NCBI GenBank assembly: GCA_001466705.2
Contig: LATX02000013.1
Coordinates: forward strand, 248,001 to 312,000
Length of the DNA: 64,000 nt
Direction of reading: 5' to 3'
Source of the DNA: Moniliophthora roreri
Taxonomy: Eukaryota > Basidiomycota > Agaricomycetes > Agaricales > Marasmiaceae
Position numbers and translations under genes: made by a program
Notes under the pieces: generated by a model
Told to the model about the DNA's origin: nothing
Seen by the model: the letters and a program-made list of their open reading frames with translations, nothing else
Databases searched by the model: none
Part shown: positions 59,845-64,000 of the stretch, piece by piece
How the letters are laid out: each line of letters opens with the position of its first letter
Position numbering within the stretch: position 1 is the first letter of the stretch

Positions 59845-60955
59845 CTAGGAAGAAGAATACAGAAATCAGCCCTGGTAATCCTTTCACTAGACTAGCAGAC
59901 ATACCAGTAAGTTACTGCATTCTATAGACTCAATAAACTATTATTAATGCCAGACTCTAAATCCTTTAATGCATTCTTGCATTACACTGCTGGCAGGATA
60001 TCATATAATAGAAGTATGTTAGGAATGATCTGATAATGGGCTTCCACTAAGATGCTGGTGGGATCCTCAACATACATTGAATGTACAATGATAGATGATA
60101 GATAGCCACTAGTGACGAAGTCCTTCATCCTTGTAGTCCCAGAGCCCTTCAGGAAGTCTTTTCTATGTTTTGGTGCTGAATATGATATGGGACAGTTCTC
60201 ATAAACGACATTGTTCATGAGTAGTTTTTGGCCCCAGGGTTCAGTCACGTGCATCTTGTAACAGAAAATCCTCACCATTGTATGTTGGAGTTCTCAGAAC
60301 AATGATATTCCTAATGTATCAACAGAGTATGATTTGTTGTCAGCAGTGTAGCTTGGCTGGAAGTAAAATACATGGGAGTTGCTAAGGAAAACCTAAGGCC
60401 TAAGATTAAATAACTATTGTTATTGTCCAAGTCATTGCAGAGTTATTATCATAGAACTATAAATAGGCTGAAATCTGCTAAATGACCCAAGATGAGCAGA
60501 TTGAGGGCGAGTACATAAGTCAAAGATAATATAGCAGTGATAATGCAAACACCAGTGGCCAACATATACTGGCTCCATTCAGCTAAAAATCACAGATATT
60601 ATCTCACATAGACTGAATTTGCTAGTTGAATGACTCTGAGATGAGTAGATTGAGACCAGATTGAGAGCAGAATAGAGAATAGTATAGTTGTTAGTTTTAT
60701 TACAGGAGATAACAATATTAATGAGCACAACAGTATGATTTTTTTTTCTTAGAGAAGGTGAAATATAAACAATCTGAAAAGGAAAGAGAGTGGGGAAGAA
60801 CAGCTAATGTGACTTGAAGGTTTCTGAGAGAGAAAGTTATTAGCATATTTAAGAAGATAAAGTATAGATATTTGTGTACAAGCTTCTGATGCAGAAAGTA
60901 TTCTCATCAGAGGGTGAAAACCATCTGGGCACTATAGGTGTCAGAAAGAACCAAC
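59845..60955 (-). repeat. Repeat R, copy 2, inverted
   Basis: Matches copy 1 (35545-36097, 53266-53296, 56367-56560) in reverse. It shows an unoccupied CACTA-like target (CTGCAATGAC at about 60431-60440, reversed). Where Harbinger sits in copy 1, it has TAAGGCCTAA (60394-60403). It is itself interrupted by a TA-flanked insertion at 59985-60348. Confidence 0.75.
59985..60348. mobile_element. TA-flanked insertion with CACTGCTG ends, 364 bp
   Basis: Ends CACTGCTGGCAGGATATCAT and, read inward from the right, CACTGCTGACAACAAATCAT. TA lies on both sides, and the other R copy has the uninterrupted site AAGCTAATAC. Unlike its surroundings it retains several CG dinucleotides. A minus-strand open frame of 98 codons (59982-60278) fills most of it and shows no motif I know. 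Likely a late Tc1/mariner-type insertion. Confidence 0.65.
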
Positions 60956-61779
60956 CAATCCTATTACATGCCAAAATTACTTTATATAAAAGGAGTAATA
61001 TAAGCAGCAAATAACTGCCTATCTTTCTTTTGCTTCCACTTGCAGATATCACCTCTATCTGATGTACTTGAGTTTTTAGAAGCTATAAATTATCTGCAGA
61101 CTATCTCAAAGGTAAGAGGACTATAAGTTCTTATAGAACTATATTGGCAGACAATAGTTCTACTAATGTAATTGGGTCAGAAGCATCCTAGTACATTTGA
61201 GCACAATTAACACTATGTATAGAGAGCTGCTTATGGCTCAGATATAATAGTAAGAAAAGATGCCAGAGACAAAGAGCTTGGTGGAGGAAATAATAGTAGT
61301 ACTTCAACTACTATATTATTATTGTCATCTATGATAATTGGCTTATTCTTTGAGAAGCCATTACCAGGAATAGGAACATAATATATATAAACAGGAAATA
61401 GACTAATATAAAAGTAAAACTGATATGAGGATATAGCAATAATATCCATAGATATATATATTTGTACTATAACCCCCAGTACTCTAGATTTAGGTATCAT
61501 TATGCCCATAATAGAGTGTCTCCAGTAAAATACCAATACTGTCTGAGCTATTAGAAGGTTCTAGTACCTGGAAAGACACTGTCTCTGCCCATGTTGCTGA
61601 GGCATTCTGGCCTAATGCTGTACACCTTAAGTTTATAATAAGGCGAGACACCTAGATATTGTTTAGCAATAAATTGCTAATAGAGTAACTTGTATTAGAA
61701 CATACAGCAAGAGAGTATCCTGCATGCAAGGCTCTACATAATACTAAGCTTTGACTCTAGAAAGCACAATTTAGATAAC
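60956..61779. other. AT-rich stretch
   Basis: 61155-61235 resembles 30790-30860 in the gene-rich part, with C-to-T and G-to-A changes here. A minus-strand 101-codon frame (61231-61536) shows no known motif. Confidence 0.35.
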
Positions 61780-63290
61780 TTACGGTGTTGCAACAATAAC
61801 AAGTGGACCATCAAGAGTGACTGCTGTAACTGCACAGACTAGAACCATACCTGTTAAATATTAAGTATCAATAGGAGAGGCAGTAGCTAAGTTGCACATA
61901 CTGGCAATTCTAGAATTTTACTATAAGTAGCAAAAAGCATAGTCAAACACTATACTTACACAACATAATAAATTGCACCATCTGTATAGAAGCAGACAAA
62001 GAGTGGAGAGAACTTTGTCTGTAGCCTCAATGATTGTAGAGTAGTCTGTTGGGTGTTGGCCAAAGATGTGAACATTTTAAACAAAGTCATGAGAAAGAAA
62101 ATAGCTGGAAGAGAATGTCATTGTCTTGCTATTCTCCTATTAGCTAAAGCACAAACTAGAAGCAACTAGTCGGGGAACCCTATATAGTAGAAATAAGTAA
62201 GCTATTCCTACTGGAATGAATGTACCTACCATGCAATCAAAGTCAATATTGTAGGTGCACTTGCAAAGCATCCTGTTAAAGGAATGCCCAGTGGTACAAC
62301 ATATGTGGTTTTTTGAATATGAATTGCAATCACAATTGATATAGTGAGTTCTGCCTGTATTGCTGTAAAAACTATTATTTGTGCCATGCCAAAGAAATAA
62401 TACTGACAATAAAATCAACTAAAAGACTTCAATTTTGGCATTTATAATAGAGCAGAAGACTCACATATAAGAATAGCCAGAAGCCATATGAGAACTAGAA
62501 GGGTAAGTAAAGACAGAAGTTGAAGGTAGTAAAGAGTAACATACCAATTTTCTTGTTGCCATACAAAGCATTCAGTCGCAATGTCAATATTGCATTCACA
62601 ATAGTCCCAGCAACAATAGAAGCACTTCAGAACATTTAGAGCATAACCTTACTAATAGTTGTAAGAAGTGACCAACATAGTATAAAAGCCTAGATATGCC
62701 TGGCAGCTATTGATAGTCCAATCAGTATACTGCTATGGAACTGGTGGAGCAGAATTACAACTGGAATTGAGTCAGCCAATTTCCTGTAGTCAAATAAAAT
62801 AGAAACTTCATAATATTCACATTGAGTGGTAGATCAAGATGTGTATTCACTGTCATATGAGTGAGTAAAGAGTGAACTTTAATCTTGTAGTATATGGACT
62901 TGATGAACATACCTGAAAATTCCAAGCTGGCAAACAGATAGATTCAGAGCAATACTATAGTATGCTAGAATGACATACGCTAGAAATATAAATGCATAGT
63001 ATCTGGCCAGAAGGTATAATAACTTTGGCAAGGACCATTTTGCTCTTGGAGTAGTGTTAGATGTTCAGCTAACAAAAAGTTGGTAGCTTATCACCTCCAG
63101 ATATATTGAAACTGTAAAACCTTGAGTATCTTACTGAGGAGACAAGAAGAGGTTCACCTCTAATCCAAACATGATTGATATATCATAGGCCAGTAATGCT
63201 AGTGAAGCGGCTGTAATGATACAGTCAGTACTAATGCATATGTCTGACTTGAGATATTACCTCTAATATAGTTGACCAGCCTTAATTGCC
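61780..63290 (-). pseudogene. Seven-helix DUF6533-type membrane protein relic
   Basis: Minus-strand pieces in order: ASLALLAYDISIMFGLEVNLF (about 63150-63215); RAKWSLPKLLYLLARYYAFIF (about 62985-63045), followed by LAYVILAYYSIALN; FHSSILIGLSIAARH; SASIVAGTIVNAILTLRLNAL and YGNKKIG (about 62550-62640); and TDGAIYYVV (about 61960-61985). This is the layout of the basidiomycete DUF6533 family (YD, WSLPK, LRxxALYGN, RDGxxY). Stops and lost CG sites indicate decay; remnants of introns are visible. The function of the family is not known. Confidence 0.6.
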
Positions 63291-63335
63291 CGACTGCCAC
63301 AACAAGTGCTTGAGTGCTGTTGTTATCAGTAGACA

Positions 63336-63507
63336 TATGGAGAGGGAAGTGATGGGGGTGAAGATTGAGAGTGAGGTTGGGTATTTAAAGGTTACGAAGC
63401 ATGTGCTTGCCATGGGTGCACCCGCACATGCAGAGAGAATGAAATCATTTGTGATGCAAGCAGCGGACACTATTACTAAAGATTGTGAACTTGTGCACCT
63501 GTTGTGA
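63336..63507 (+). CDS. Short unassigned open frame
   Basis: 56 codons from ATG 63336 (VMGVKIESEVGYLKVTKHVL onwards). Base composition and CG content return to normal here. No family recognised; it may be an exon of a gene whose other parts were not found, or chance. Confidence 0.2.
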
Positions 63508-63769
63508 TTTATGAACTACACAATCAGAAAGAACCTGATGTTGATTCCAACTCTTGAGGTAGCCCCACCTAGTTGTTGCGAACAGTGAGATGCGCATCAA
63601 TAGTCTTCAATGCTATGTAATGGTATCTGATTGTCCGTAACCCCACAGTCCTAGACTCCTTGGGGCCTTGGGCTCATTACAGCTGCCAGTCCCCACCGGC
63701 TCACATGCATCAGTGACTTCGGACTATTGCAACCACAGCAACAAATACCAGCTTTGTGATTTGATCCTG
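63508..63769. other. Short stretch without recognised features
   Basis: Nothing recognised between the short open frame and the duplicated gene scrap. Confidence 0.35.
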
Positions 63770-63950
63770 TTACAAGTCTGAGTTCACAAGGATTTGTCTT
63801 TATCTGCCATTTTTTTTCTTATACAGATACTCAAGTTTCCGCAAAACCACAACGCCGGAAACGGACTCGTAACCGCCACCGGATCCTGATGCATTGATGT
63901 CCCACTGCGGCAAGTAGTCATATAATCCTAGTCTTGGATACATCACGATC
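63770..63950 (-). repeat. Duplicated gene scrap, copy 2
   Basis: On the minus strand MYPRLGLYDYLPQWD, then GGYESVSGVVVLRKLEYLY, then GGCAGATAAAGACAAATCCT. It matches 30122-30385 with about 100 nt missing between the last two blocks. It looks like part of a protein-coding exon. Confidence 0.55.
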
Positions 63951-64000
63951 TCAGTGCTCTGAGTCACAAGTGGACCGGGAAGACACCTTAGCTCGGACGT

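Noticed and set aside
35545..60955. A CRISPR array or a giant Starship-type element
   Set aside because: No spaced direct repeats are present, and no tyrosine-recombinase-like (DUF3435) captain gene could be seen. The content is explained by nested known transposon types.

Overview
The window looks like nuclear DNA of a filamentous basidiomycete, most likely an agaricomycete. The evidence is introns of about 47-65 nt in nearly every gene, a conserved SIN1/Avo1 and an aspartokinase, FunK1-like and 'HGD'-type protein kinases, a DUF6533-type seven-helix protein relic, and Ty3/gypsy, hAT, Harbinger, CACTA-like and TA-target DNA elements. Genus and species cannot be read from the sequence. Exon coordinates come from GT-AG junctions that keep the reading frame, checked by hand.

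Layout. (1) 1-6.8 kb: a Baeyer-Villiger monooxygenase cut by the window edge, a 274-bp TA-flanked MITE, then decayed genes: a YAR1-like ankyrin relic (-) facing a UTP7-like WD-repeat relic (+), and a relic with a nucleotidyltransferase-like motif. (2) 7.3-15.7 kb: a duplicated pair, each a small protein with a helical N-terminal region next to a protein kinase. Copy A is broken in both genes; copy B is intact in both. (3) 16.6-30.1 kb: housekeeping and accessory genes: aspartokinase; a 644-aa low-complexity protein with one hydrophobic segment; a GC-rich hAT-like element; two paralogues of an eight-cysteine secreted/type-I membrane protein with a FunK1-like kinase fragment between them; SIN1. 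(4) 30.1-35.4 kb: duplicated gene scraps, including a SIN1 fragment, and an intact patatin-like phospholipase with a duplicated N-terminal domain. (5) 35.5-61 kb: an AT-rich, CG-poor island of nested transposons. A recent 8.2-kb chromodomain-type gypsy element lies inside an older gypsy element, which lies inside a CACTA-like element, which lies inside an unnamed repeat R. The same R also carries a Harbinger relic. A second R copy in inverted orientation at 60 kb lacks both the CACTA-like and Harbinger insertions and so serves as an empty-site control. (6) 61-64 kb: a decayed seven-helix protein gene and a second copy of the 30.1-kb gene scrap.

How the parts work together. Aspartokinase is the entry step to threonine and methionine. 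SIN1 is the TORC2 scaffold. The kinase/helical-domain pair may be a signalling module, and that is inference. Both gypsy elements carry an extra third ORF with a matching double zinc knuckle, and both have a putative primer site complementary to their own LTR, which suggests self-priming. The young gypsy element is broken by 17 in-frame stops, all explained by C-to-T changes (15 by CGA to TGA), pointing to cytosine-directed mutation. A single N at 41817 with an exact 772-nt duplication around it looks like an assembly artefact.
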